The position numbers were made by a program, and so were the translations under genes. From an uncultured Acetatifactor sp. (GTDB lineage: Bacteria > Bacillota > Clostridia > Lachnospirales > Lachnospiraceae): 33,256 bases of DNA. The DNA lies in the NCBI GenBank assembly GCA_910584375.1, contig CAJUAH010000038.1:1-33256 (forward strand), written 5' to 3'. Of this stretch, positions 17,078-25,470 are shown piece by piece; position 1 is the stretch's first letter; each line of letters starts with the position of its first letter. The notes beneath the pieces were generated by a model that had not been told where the DNA came from, made no database searches, and saw only the letters and a program-made list of their open reading frames with translations.

Positions 17078-18166
17078 GTGTCCTCTCTCCGTCTTTCCGA
17101 ACAGGATAAACAGAATATGTTGCGCCCTTTTGCGTCCTGCACCCTTTGCCCCCGGCAATGCGGAGTCAACCGACTGGCAGGCGAAAAGGGATATTGCGGC
17201 CAGACCGCACGGCTGCGGGCTGCCAGAGCGGCGCTGCACATGTGGGAAGAACCCTGCATTTCCGGTGCTGTCGGATCCGGAACCGTGTTTTTCAGCGGCT
17301 GCAATCTCCGCTGCGTCTATTGTCAAAACCATGATATCGCCCTGGGACATACCGGCAGGGAGATCTCTGTGGAGCGCCTGGCAGAGATCTGTCTGGAACT
17401 GCAGCAAAAAGGAGCCGCCAATATAAATCTGGTGACTCCTACCCACTATATCCCCCTGGTGGGCGGCGCTCTGCGGCTGGCCCGCTCCGGCGGTCTCTTC
17501 ATCCCTGTGGTCTATAACTGCGGCGGCTACGAGGATCCGGCGGCGCTGAAAATGCTGGACGGCCTTGTGGATATCTATCTCCCGGATCTGAAATATTCTT
17601 CGCCGGAACTTAGCGCAAGATACTCCCATGCCGCCGATTACTTTGAAAAAGCCCGGCTGGCCCTGGAAGAGATGTTCCGGCAATGCGGGAAACTGGAATT
17701 TGCCCTGCCTGGAACGACAGCCTGTTCCCCTGACGCCGCCACATGCTCCACGAATGCTGCCGTATGCTCCACTGACGCCGCCACACGCTCCACTGATGCC
17801 ACCGTATGCTCCACGAAGGTTTCCGCATGCTCTCCAAACGCCGTCTATCCTCCGGATACGCCGATGCTGCGCCGGGGCATGATCGTCCGCCATCTGGTTC
17901 TGCCGGGTCAGACAGGCGACAGCAAGAGGATTCTCCACTATCTTCATGACGCCTATGGAAACGACATATATGTCAGTGTCATGTGCCAATACACCCCCCT
18001 GCCGCATGTTGCAGACCGCCCGGAACTAAATCGCCGGGTAACACCGGAAGAATACCGGAGGGTAGTGGATTACTGTCTGCGGCTGGGTATGGAAAACGTG
18101 TATATTCAGGAAGGAGACACTGCGCAGGAAAGCTTTATCCCTCCCTTCGACCTGTCGGGCCTGTAG
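17078..18166 (+). CDS. Radical SAM protein (COG1313-like) with internal 7-residue repeats
   Basis: 362 residues from GTG 17078, with AAAGGAG 8 nt upstream. The cluster motif is CNLRCVYC (C75, C79, C82). An N-terminal extra Cys set (CTLCPRQC at 21-28 and C40) precedes it, as in the PflA-like COG1313 group (PflX-type; not a confirmed pyruvate formate-lyase activase). The conserved MIVRHLVLPGQ block is near residue 267. Between them, residues 216-257 are six 7-residue units of the type C-S-T-D-A-A-T, encoded by a 21-bp tandem repeat; homologues normally have a short loop there. Five of the six units begin with Cys. The substrate is unknown. Confidence 0.85.
   Translation: MSSLRLSEQDKQNMLRPFASCTLCPRQCGVNRLAGEKGYCGQTARLRAARAALHMWEEPCISGAVGSGTVFFSGCNLRCVYCQNHDIALGHTGREISVERLAEICLELQQKGAANINLVTPTHYIPLVGGALRLARSGGLFIPVVYNCGGYEDPAALKMLDGLVDIYLPDLKYSSPELSARYSHAADYFEKARLALEEMFRQCGKLEFALPGTTACSPDAATCSTNAAVCSTDAATRSTDATVCSTKVSACSPNAVYPPDTPMLRRGMIVRHLVLPGQTGDSKRILHYLHDAYGNDIYVSVMCQYTPLPHVADRPELNRRVTPEEYRRVVDYCLRLGMENVYIQEGDTAQESFIPPFDLSGL
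17723..17848 (+). repeat. 21-bp tandem repeat (six units) inside the radical SAM gene
   Basis: Six consecutive 21-bp units, in frame, most starting TGCTCCAC and differing by several substitutions. Each encodes seven residues (CSPDAAT, CSTNAAV, CSTDAAT, RSTDATV, CSTKVSA, CSPNAVY). Divergence between units suggests it is not brand new, but copy number could vary among strains. Confidence 0.9.
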
Positions 18167-18174
18167 GAGACCGG

Positions 18175-19464
18175 CTATAGCCTTACACGGATCATATAGT
18201 AGCCGAACTCCCCTTCACCCGCAGGTTCCCGTCTGCACTCAAAACTTTCAAAACCGTACATGACAGCCACCTGTTTCTCTTTCTCAAAGAAGTTCCCCGG
18301 CACCCCTATGTAGTACTGATCCCCGCCCTTTTGCGGCACACATGTCAGTATCAAATGCTCATAGTTAAAATATCCGTGGAGCAAAAAACTGTTCTGCACC
18401 AGACGGTAGGCGTCGGAGGGCAGGATCACAAAGTCTTCCGGCCGCAGGGACAGGTATTCCCTCTCGTCCTGAAAGGGACGTATATGGGGGTATATTTTTT
18501 GGAGCTGCTGCCATTTGTCCTCGCTCATGGACGCCATGTGCGGGGCCTGAACTGTCCTCTGTGTACGGGGCGGCTTCGGTTTCTCCCGGTCACCGGCTGT
18601 GTCACCGCCGTCCGGTTGACGGACTGGCCGCTCTTCCCTTTCAGAATGCATGGCCTCTTCCGACTCGTCCTCCTGCTGCCGGACCGGCAGTTCGGTATCC
18701 TCCACCGCCCTTTCCGGTTGGCATGTCGGTTGTAATTGCAATTCAGACGATATAACATCTCCTTCTACACTCTCGGGTTGACCGATCGACCATGTCTGCG
18801 GCTCTGACAAGCTGGTTTCTTCTACTCTCCTCTCTGATTGGCCGTTCAATTGTGTCTGCGGCTCTGACAGACTGGCTTCTTCTGCTCTCCTCTCTGATTG
18901 GCCGTTCGGCTGTGTCTGCGGCTCTGACGGGCTGGTTTCTTCTACTCTCTTCTCTGATTGACCGATCAACTGTGTCTGCGGCTCCCGCAGGCTGACTTCT
19001 CCGGTTATACTCTCCGGTTGGCTCTCCGACTGCACCTCTATATCGGCCTGCTCTGCAGCATTCGCCCTCTGGTCGGGAGAACCGCTGAGCCGCGTTATAT
19101 CCGACGCTTTCCATATGCAGCGCATACTCCGTCTCGGAGAGAGTTGCACATGGATCCGCTCCAGCTGTCCGTAACGTATACCCTCTCCCAGCGCCAGGCC
19201 GTCCCCCTCCTGTTCCAGGTCCGCACATTCCCAGCGAAAGCTGCCGCAGCCCTGCCTGATCCGCACCGTCCCTATCCGGCTCTCTCTCCCGTCACCCTCC
19301 AACACGACATCCGAGACTACGTCGTCTGTCTCGTACAGGTCCCGTATTCTCATGTCCAAAAACAGCCTGCCGCCTGTGACCGTCACCTTGACATATCCGC
19401 AGTTACGCTTTTTTTCTCCGTTTTCCAAGTAATCTATGTAGCGGATCTGCTTATCATAATACAT
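18175..19464 (-). CDS. DUF6128-like protein with a tandem-repeat linker
   Basis: 429 residues. The N-terminal ~120 residues are beta-rich (YYDKQIRYIDYLENGEKKRN, VKVTVTGGRLFLDMRI). The C-terminal ~110 residues (DKWQQLQKIYPHIRPF, LRPEDFVILPSDAYRLV, YYIGVPGNFFEKEKQVAVMY) resemble DUF6128, found in Lachnospiraceae; assignment is from memory of the family. Between them is an acidic, Gln/Glu/Ser-rich linker with about four 20-residue units built on SEPQTQLNGQSERRVEE. No membrane segment or signal peptide. Its ribosome site GAGGGGG, 7 nt before ATG, is buried in a hairpin. Function unknown. It converges on the radical SAM gene, 8 bp apart. Confidence 0.75.
   Translation of the reverse strand: MYYDKQIRYIDYLENGEKKRNCGYVKVTVTGGRLFLDMRIRDLYETDDVVSDVVLEGDGRESRIGTVRIRQGCGSFRWECADLEQEGDGLALGEGIRYGQLERIHVQLSPRRSMRCIWKASDITRLSGSPDQRANAAEQADIEVQSESQPESITGEVSLREPQTQLIGQSEKRVEETSPSEPQTQPNGQSERRAEEASLSEPQTQLNGQSERRVEETSLSEPQTWSIGQPESVEGDVISSELQLQPTCQPERAVEDTELPVRQQEDESEEAMHSEREERPVRQPDGGDTAGDREKPKPPRTQRTVQAPHMASMSEDKWQQLQKIYPHIRPFQDEREYLSLRPEDFVILPSDAYRLVQNSFLLHGYFNYEHLILTCVPQKGGDQYYIGVPGNFFEKEKQVAVMYGFESFECRREPAGEGEFGYYMIRVRL
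18773..19012 (-). repeat. 60-bp tandem repeat (about four units) in the DUF6128-like gene
   Basis: Units at about 18773-18832, 18833-18892, 18893-18952 and 18953-19012, each 60 bp and in frame, with more degenerate partial units on both sides. The middle three are nearly identical, the sign of recent unequal exchange or slippage. The gene tolerates copy change because the period is a multiple of three. Confidence 0.88.
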
Positions 19465-19472
19465 AAAAAATC

Positions 19473-19519
19473 CCCCTCAATACACCTGTGTTTTCCTCTA
19501 CTATAAGTGTATTAAGGGG
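19473..19519 (-). terminator. Hairpin plus T6 between the PucR-like regulator and the DUF6128-like gene
   Basis: Arms 19507-19519 and 19473-19485 pair over 13 bp with one G-U, and on the minus strand are followed by ATTTTTT and then directly by the ATG at 19464. It fits a terminator for the regulator gene, but the 3' arm includes the Shine-Dalgarno of the next gene, so it may also limit its translation. Confidence 0.65.
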
Positions 19520-19539
19520 TTGTCCTTTTTATGCCTGTA

Positions 19540-20628
19540 TCAATAGTCCAGCGAGTCTAAATATTTCATATAGCTTACCACCATCAGCGCAATCTTAAAG
19601 GTCAGCGCATCGTCAAAATTGCGCAGATCCAGACCCGTGCTCTTTTGGATCTTTTCAATGCGGTATACCAGCGTATTTCTGTGTACGAATAACTGCCTGG
19701 AAGTCTCCGAGACATTGAGATTATTCTCAAAAAATTTGTTAATCGTCGTCAATGTCTCGTCATCCAAATCGATGGGCACATTGTCCCCGAATATCTCCTC
19801 TATGAAGATCCTGCACAAATTCACCGGCAACTGATAGATCAGACGCCCTATACCCAGCGTGCTGTACGCCACCACATTGCGCTCCGCATAGAAGATCTTA
19901 CCCACATCCAGCGCCAGTTTGGCCTCCTTGTAGGACTTGGACACGTCCTTTAGCTCCTGCACCACCGTACCGAAAGCCACCCGCACATTCAGCATGGCCT
20001 CCGCATTCATCATTGCCACGATGGTATGCGCCACATCGCACAGATTATCATATGTGGCCATTTGTTCCAGATTTTTGATCAGAATTACGCTGCTCTCATC
20101 CACAGCGGTAATATAATCGCCGCTCTGGGAAGAAAACATCCCTTTTAACAGTTCTGTCACTATGCCGTCCTTCTCCAGGCGGGTTTCTATCAGAAATACC
20201 GCGCGGGGGGCCGCCACCTCCACATGCAGTTTCTTGGCCCGATTGTAGATATCCACCAGCAGCAGGTTGTCCAGCAACAGATTCTGGAAGAAATTATTTC
20301 TGTCAAAACGCTCTTTGTAAGCAATCGTGAGATTTTGGATCTGACATACGGCGATCTTGCCCACCATATATACATCATCCCCGGTTCCACGGGCCACCAG
20401 CACATAGAGTAATTCTCCCTCATCCAGGATCTTCAACAGATGGTGGGGACCGATTACCTGGCTGTCGGCAGGAGACATGGCAAATCCGCTGATCAGATTC
20501 CCCTGTATCCCCTCCATATCGGCCGTTGTCGCAATCACTGCGGCGGAAGGGTCATATACACACAGATCCACCTTGGTGATCGCCTTTAATTCGTCTATAC
20601 TTGTCTGAATGATCTGACTTGATATCAT
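19540..20628 (-). CDS. PucR/CdaR-like transcriptional regulator
   Basis: 362 residues. The N-terminal ~130 residues resemble a sugar-diacid recognition/sensing region (VDLCVYDPSAAVIATT), followed by a central GGDEF-like CdaR segment. A C-terminal PucR-type HTH lies around residues 305-350 (NNLNVSETSRQLFVHRNTLVYRIEKIQ). Such regulators respond to sugar acids or purine-related ligands in characterised relatives. It sits immediately downstream of the MsmX-type ATPase gene, separated by a strong terminator, suggesting a role in carbohydrate control. GGAGGAGCGT precedes the ATG. Confidence 0.85.
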   Translation of the reverse strand: MISSQIIQTSIDELKAITKVDLCVYDPSAAVIATTADMEGIQGNLISGFAMSPADSQVIGPHHLLKILDEGELLYVLVARGTGDDVYMVGKIAVCQIQNLTIAYKERFDRNNFFQNLLLDNLLLVDIYNRAKKLHVEVAAPRAVFLIETRLEKDGIVTELLKGMFSSQSGDYITAVDESSVILIKNLEQMATYDNLCDVAHTIVAMMNAEAMLNVRVAFGTVVQELKDVSKSYKEAKLALDVGKIFYAERNVVAYSTLGIGRLIYQLPVNLCRIFIEEIFGDNVPIDLDDETLTTINKFFENNLNVSETSRQLFVHRNTLVYRIEKIQKSTGLDLRNFDDALTFKIALMVVSYMKYLDSLDY

Positions 20629-20651
20629 ACGCTCCTCCGTCCTCTCCTATC

Positions 20652-20681
20652 AAAAAAGAGGTGCTGGAAACCAGCACCTCT
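20652..20681 (-). terminator. Intrinsic terminator of the MsmX-type ATPase gene
   Basis: A perfect 11-bp stem (20657-20667 / 20671-20681) with a 3-nt loop, followed on the minus strand by T6. It begins 13 bp after the ATPase stop codon. Confidence 0.9.
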
Positions 20682-20693
20682 CTGGAAATCTTA

Positions 20694-21806
20694 CTAGTTG
20701 GTAATGATCTGCTCGGTCTCTTTGTCAAATACATGAATCTTCTCAACATCCAGAGCGAACTTCACAGCATCACCGGGTCTTGCAGTTGTACGGGAATCTA
20801 CTCTTGCGGTCATCGGGAATACATCCAGATCGAAATACAGGTAAACTTCCGCGCCTAACAGCTCGTAAACCTTGATCGTAGACTCGAATACGCTGCCCGG
20901 AACCGCATTGGTATATGTCTCGGCATCGTATACGTCCTCAGGACGGATACCGAAAGTAACAACCTTGCCGTCGTAGCCGCCGTCGATGACCTTCTTGGAC
21001 TTAGCGGCGGGCAGAGGAATGCTGTGTCCGGCAATCTCCAGGTTGGCAACATCGCCTGCTACCTTAACGGTCGCATCCAGGAAATTCATCTGAGGAGATC
21101 CCATGAATCCTGCAACGAACAGGTTCTGAGGTTTCTCATACAGATTCTGAGGAGTATCTACCTGCTGGATAACGCCGTCCTTCATAACGACGATTCTGGT
21201 ACCCAGCGTCATAGCCTCGGTCTGGTCATGCGTAACGTAGATGATCGTGGTGCCCAGTCTCTGATGCAGCTTGGCAATCTCGATTCTCATCTGCACACGC
21301 AGCTTGGCGTCCAGGTTGGACAGAGGCTCATCCATCAGGAATACTTTGGGGTTACGCACGATAGCACGTCCCATAGCCACACGCTGTCTCTGACCGCCGG
21401 ACAGAGCCTTGGGCTTACGATCCAGCAGTTTCTCCAGATCCAGGATCTTGGCTGCCTCCTTAACCATCTTGTCGATCTGATCCTTGGGAACCTTTCTCAG
21501 TTTCAGACCGAACGCCATATTGTCATATACGGACATGTGAGGATACAGAGCGTAGTTCTGGAATACCATTGCGATATCTCTGTCCTTGGGCTCTACATCG
21601 TTCACAACCCTGTCACCAATCTTTAACTCGCCGGAGGAAATATCTTCCAGGCCCGCGATCATACGAAGGGTAGTAGACTTACCACAGCCGGAGGGACCTA
21701 CAAAGATGATGAACTCCTGATCCGCTATCTCAAGGTTGAAATTCTTAACCGCCTCAAAACCGTTGGGGTAAACCTTGCAGATATTCTTTAAAGATAAACT
21801 AGCCAT
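20694..21806 (-). CDS. ugpC: Sugar ABC transporter ATPase, MsmX/UgpC/MalK type
   Basis: 370 residues. Walker A GPSGCGKST (37-45), signature LSGGQRQRV (from 135), Walker B VFLMDEP (155-161), and switch His in YVTHDQTEAM. The C-terminal ~130 residues form the MalK-type regulatory OB domain (VVTFGIRPEDVYDAE). In Bacillota one such ATPase commonly serves several CUT1 permease pairs lacking their own, which fits the transporter at 1467-4134 (inference). Monocistronic by its own terminator; AAAGGAG lies 7 nt before the ATG. Confidence 0.94.
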   Translation of the reverse strand: MASLSLKNICKVYPNGFEAVKNFNLEIADQEFIIFVGPSGCGKSTTLRMIAGLEDISSGELKIGDRVVNDVEPKDRDIAMVFQNYALYPHMSVYDNMAFGLKLRKVPKDQIDKMVKEAAKILDLEKLLDRKPKALSGGQRQRVAMGRAIVRNPKVFLMDEPLSNLDAKLRVQMRIEIAKLHQRLGTTIIYVTHDQTEAMTLGTRIVVMKDGVIQQVDTPQNLYEKPQNLFVAGFMGSPQMNFLDATVKVAGDVANLEIAGHSIPLPAAKSKKVIDGGYDGKVVTFGIRPEDVYDAETYTNAVPGSVFESTIKVYELLGAEVYLYFDLDVFPMTARVDSRTTARPGDAVKFALDVEKIHVFDKETEQIITN

Positions 21807-21876
21807 ACAATAACTCCTTTCACATATAGATATTTTCTGTTTTTGCAGCGATATGTATCACTACAGCCTTGGGATA

Positions 21877-21882
21877 AGTATA
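21877..21882 (-). promoter_or_regulatory. Possible -10 box of the ATPase gene
   Basis: TATACT on the minus strand about 70 bp before the ATPase start; 17 nt further upstream TAGAAT is a poor -35. An inverted repeat GTGAAA...TTTCAC lies just upstream and could be an operator. The remaining 220 bp to the YesL-like gene show no gene. Confidence 0.35.
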
Positions 21883-22028
21883 CCTAAATCCTGCGTGAAA
21901 TTCTATGCCACTATTTCACAAAGATTTCGATTCCCATTGTGTGAATTGCTCAGAAATATAAATATTTTTCCTTTCAGGCGTCATTTTTCACAAATCCGTC
22001 TCTCCATTATTGGACATATTCCACAGTT

Positions 22029-22733
22029 TCAGGTCTTGTCCTCCAAAGAACTGTCCAGCTGGTCGTGAAATATTTTCCCGTCTTCTTCCTCCTCTTCCTC
22101 CTTGACGCCGTTGATCTCGTTGATCCGATCCTCCAGTTTCAGGAAGAATTTATTGTACAGCTTGGCCGACAGAAAGGCCGGAACCGTGATGCCAAACAGC
22201 ATGATCAGCGGAAAGATGCTGGGAGCGAACACCATCAGCACCATGGGGAGCAGATACAGTATCAGCATCAGGATGCTCTTGGGAGCCTGAAGGATGCTCA
22301 TGGCCAGCGCGTTCTTGAGAGTGCGCGGAACCGGGTTGGCAAATTTCGCCTGCACCGGGAACACAAAAATCAGCGTAAAGAGCACAAAGATCAGGATGGC
22401 GCCCAGAACGGCTTTGAATATCATATGAAACTCCGTTCCCGAGACATACATGATATAAAAATCCACTCCCAGGATCACGCCGATGACCAGCAGGATCAGC
22501 CATATGATTGTGGATTGTATAAAGTTTTCCCGAAATGCCTTGAAATACCCTTTTACCACATAGCACTCCTCGTCGCGGACGATCTTCAGCACCTGGTAAT
22601 GCATGGCCGTAAGGGCGGCTCCCGCGGTAAAGAGCGGGATCATACATACAACAGTGAGCAGATTCAGGATCATCAGATCCGCCACCTTATTCATGACCTG
22701 CATAAAAGGACTGTCGATGTTTAAGAATTTCAT
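22029..22733 (-). CDS. DUF624 family membrane protein (YesL-like)
   Basis: About 234 residues from ATG 22733 (AAAGGTAGGA upstream). Hydrophobic segments at roughly 20-45, 75-100, 105-130 and 150-195, and a charged tail with a run of Glu (GVKEEEEEEDGK). YesL-like proteins often accompany CUT1 sugar transporters and YesMN two-component systems; biochemical role unknown. It lies 14 bp after the acetyltransferase stop, so the two may be cotranscribed. Confidence 0.85.
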   Translation of the reverse strand: MKFLNIDSPFMQVMNKVADLMILNLLTVVCMIPLFTAGAALTAMHYQVLKIVRDEECYVVKGYFKAFRENFIQSTIIWLILLVIGVILGVDFYIMYVSGTEFHMIFKAVLGAILIFVLFTLIFVFPVQAKFANPVPRTLKNALAMSILQAPKSILMLILYLLPMVLMVFAPSIFPLIMLFGITVPAFLSAKLYNKFFLKLEDRINEINGVKEEEEEEDGKIFHDQLDSSLEDKT

Positions 22734-22747
22734 AAGTATCCTACCTT

Positions 22748-23227
22748 TCAAAAATATTTTTCCATGGAGGTGACTCTGATGCCGGAAATCTGTTCCTCCG
22801 GCCTTATGACATAAAACCCCAGCTTTTTATAAAAATCCACCGCGTAGGGAGCCGCCGTCAGCGTCATGCTGTGCTCCCCCGCCTCCCGCTCCAGATACTG
22901 GCACAGGCCGCTCATCAGCGTCCTGCCGATCCCCCGCCGATGATACCGCTCGTCCACAAACAGCAGGGACAGATGATTGCCGCTGCGCACGGAGGCCAGT
23001 CCCACCACAAGACTGCCGTCCAGGGCCAGCATCACCTGATAACGCCCGTTTAAAAACAGCTTTCGGAGCGTCCCGTCATGTATGAAGGTATCAAAGTTAT
23101 CGATACCCTCCTGGGAGTAGTCCTTTCCCTCAAATTTCAGAAATGTTTTCCATACCATTTCCATGGCAGGTTCCCAGTCTTCCGGCATAGCCCATCTGAT
23201 CGTATAGGGAAAATGATCTGTCTCCAT
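22748..23227 (-). CDS. GNAT family N-acetyltransferase
   Basis: 159 residues. Beta4 LSLLFVDERY and the acetyl-CoA loop RRGIGR (97-102) are clear, followed by the YAVDFYKKLGF motif near the end. The acceptor is unknown. The stop of the D-lactate dehydrogenase gene lies only 16 bp upstream, suggesting cotranscription. Confidence 0.88.
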   Translation of the reverse strand: METDHFPYTIRWAMPEDWEPAMEMVWKTFLKFEGKDYSQEGIDNFDTFIHDGTLRKLFLNGRYQVMLALDGSLVVGLASVRSGNHLSLLFVDERYHRRGIGRTLMSGLCQYLEREAGEHSMTLTAAPYAVDFYKKLGFYVIRPEEQISGIRVTSMEKYF

Positions 23228-23243
23228 ATAAGTTCCTTTCTGC

Positions 23244-24239
23244 CTATTCTTTCGCGGCGCAGGCTCCCACCTGGTTTTGCAGGGGCAGGCCGTTGTCCAG
23301 CGCGTGGGCGTTCTCCATAGTCACTCGGGCGATCGCCTCCATGGCCTCCCGGGTAAAGAATCCCATATGAGAAGTGATCAGGACATTGGGAAAAGTTGTC
23401 AGACGGGCCAGATTGTCGTCCTCGATGATCTCTCCCGAACAATCCTCATAGAATATGCCTTCCTCTTCCTCGTACACATCCAGCCCCACACCGCCGAACT
23501 TTTTCTGCAGCAGGCCGTCGATCAGATCATCCGTATGGATCAGGCTGCCTCTGGATGTATTTACCAGATAGACCCCGTTCTTCATCATACCGATGCTCTC
23601 CCTGTTGATCATATGCCTGGTCTGGGAGGTCAGCGGGCAGTGCAGGCTGATCACATCCGCCTGCCTGAACAGCTCTTCCGTGGACACATAAGTCACATCC
23701 AGACCGGCGTTTGGATAAGGATCATAGGCGATGACCTTCATGCCGAATCCCTTGCAGATCCGGATCATGGCCTGCCCGATCCTTCCGGTGCCGACGATTC
23801 CCGCCGTCTTTCCGTAAAGGTCTGTTCCCATAAGCCCCTGCAGGCTCATATTGAACTCTCTGGTACGGTTATACGCCTTGTGAGTGCAGCGGTTCAGCGT
23901 CAGCAGCATGGCCGTGGCGTATTCCGCCACCGCCTCGGGAGAATAGCTGGGCACACGCAGGATGACGATCCTGTCCTCCGCCGCTTTCACATCAACATTG
24001 TTGAACCCCGCGCTCCGCAGCAAGATCCCTTTCACATGCATGTCATAGAGTACTTCGATCATCTCACTGTCAATATGATCATTGACAAAGACGCAGATCG
24101 CGTCGCATCCTTTTGCCATAAACAGCGTCTCTCTGGTGCAGGGAAATTCGATAAAATGGATATCGTACCCATACTGCTGAGCCAACGGTTCAAACCAGAT
24201 ACGGTCATACGGTTTGGTGCTGTAAAATGCTATTTTCAT
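23244..24239 (-). CDS. ldhA: D-lactate dehydrogenase / D-2-hydroxyacid dehydrogenase
   Basis: 331 residues of the NAD-dependent D-2-hydroxyacid dehydrogenase family. The Rossmann motif is GTGRIG (150-155); catalytic residues fit R230 (NTSRGSL), E259 or E260 (DVYEEEEG) and H291 (ITSHMGFFT). The GLDVYEEEEGIFYED block and SAGFNNVD (76-83) are characteristic of fermentative D-LDH. It reduces pyruvate to D-lactate, regenerating NAD+. The ribosome site AGGAGG is 8 nt upstream. Confidence 0.9.
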   Translation of the reverse strand: MKIAFYSTKPYDRIWFEPLAQQYGYDIHFIEFPCTRETLFMAKGCDAICVFVNDHIDSEMIEVLYDMHVKGILLRSAGFNNVDVKAAEDRIVILRVPSYSPEAVAEYATAMLLTLNRCTHKAYNRTREFNMSLQGLMGTDLYGKTAGIVGTGRIGQAMIRICKGFGMKVIAYDPYPNAGLDVTYVSTEELFRQADVISLHCPLTSQTRHMINRESIGMMKNGVYLVNTSRGSLIHTDDLIDGLLQKKFGGVGLDVYEEEEGIFYEDCSGEIIEDDNLARLTTFPNVLITSHMGFFTREAMEAIARVTMENAHALDNGLPLQNQVGACAAKE

Positions 24240-24335
24240 GATGATTCCCTCCTATATCTGCGTTACTTTAAAACCTCCTGTATAATGTCTTAAAGTATCC
24301 GAACTTTGGGAATAGTTTAGGTATTTCCGCCTTTT

Positions 24336-25280
24336 TTATGCATCCGCTTTCACGCAATGCTTTTGGATCCAGTCGTAGACCGTCTCCATGATCCGCTCCC
24401 GCTCCGGCTCGTTCAGCAGTTCATGTCTGCCCGTCTCGAACAGGCGCATTTCCACATCCCGCACACCGGCTCTGCGCAGTCCCTCGCATACTTTGGGGAT
24501 GCCCTGTCCGTATCCGCCCAGAGGATCGGCGTCTCCCGAAATCACCAGCAACGGCAGCGACGCCGGAATCTTTTTTAACCGTTTCGGATCATGGGCCCGG
24601 TGTATCAGCTCCGCCAGAGTCTGGAAACCGTTCAGCGTAAAGATATTGCCGCACAGCGGATCCTCGATATAGCGCCGCACGCTTTCCTCATCCTTGCACA
24701 GCCAGTCAAACGGCGTCCTGGCGTCGGGAATCCGCTTATTATAACCGCCAAAACTCACCCTGTCGCTGAATTTGCTCACATGTTTCGAACCCAAAAAGAG
24801 TTTTTGCAGTCCCGCCATGAATCTGGCGGCCCATGTGACAGCCCTGTTTCGGTAGCCCGTTCCCATGATGACCGCGCCGGTGATCCCGCTGCCGTACATA
24901 GTCAGGTAATTGCGCAGGATAAAGGAACCCATGCTGTGTCCCACGATCACATAAGGCAGCCCCGGATACTCCTTCTGCGTCAGTTTTTTCAGGCGGTGTA
25001 CATCCCGCACCAGCACGGTAGCCGGATCCTGCTCGCAAAAATATCCGTAAAGCTTATCTTCTCCCACGCTTTTCCCATGACCCAGATGATCGTTGCCCGT
25101 GACGACGCAGCCCCGCTCGGTGAGAAACCGGGCAAACTCCTCATAGCGTTCAATATACTCCGCCATACCGTGGACAATCTGTACCACGCAAACGGGGGTT
25201 CTGTCCTCCGGCGTATATCTGACCGCATGGATTTTGGATATATTGTCTCTGGAATCGAAATAGAACTCTTCTTTTTTCAT
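24336..25280 (-). CDS. Alpha/beta hydrolase, monoacylglycerol lipase/lysophospholipase-like
   Basis: 314 residues from ATG 25280 (GAGGAAAG upstream; an in-frame ATG at 25340 lacks a site). Nucleophile S116 lies in GHSMG, the acid is probably D in ISGDADPLGG, and His in ETGRHELLNE. The oxyanion strand VQIVHGMAEYIERYEEFA and the LGHGKS motif are those of COG2267. It is expected to cleave monoacylglycerols or lysophospholipids; the true substrate is unknown. No signal peptide. Confidence 0.88.
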   Translation of the reverse strand: MKKEEFYFDSRDNISKIHAVRYTPEDRTPVCVVQIVHGMAEYIERYEEFARFLTERGCVVTGNDHLGHGKSVGEDKLYGYFCEQDPATVLVRDVHRLKKLTQKEYPGLPYVIVGHSMGSFILRNYLTMYGSGITGAVIMGTGYRNRAVTWAARFMAGLQKLFLGSKHVSKFSDRVSFGGYNKRIPDARTPFDWLCKDEESVRRYIEDPLCGNIFTLNGFQTLAELIHRAHDPKRLKKIPASLPLLVISGDADPLGGYGQGIPKVCEGLRRAGVRDVEMRLFETGRHELLNEPERERIMETVYDWIQKHCVKADA

Positions 25281-25371
25281 GTCGGCACTTTCCTCTTCCT
25301 GCCATAGTATATACCGGATCGGACTCCCGGCTCGCCGCATACATTTTAACTGTTAAGCAGTATTAATAAGC

Positions 25372-25391
25372 GCATGGCCCGAAAGCCATGC
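25372..25391 (-). terminator. Possible terminator downstream of metG
   Basis: A 7-bp perfect stem GCATGGC / GCCATGC with a 6-nt loop, 80 bp after the metG stop. The following U content is poor, so a weak terminator or Rho-assisted site at best. Confidence 0.4.
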
Positions 25392-25470
25392 ACCTATTAT
25401 ACACCATATTGCAGATTATTTTAACCTAATTTATGGAAATTTTATAAATATATTACGTTCCGCCCTTTAT

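Noticed and set aside
18773..19012. CRISPR-like array
   Set aside because: Units are contiguous 60-bp coding repeats without spacers; the same holds for the 21-bp and 12-bp repeats.
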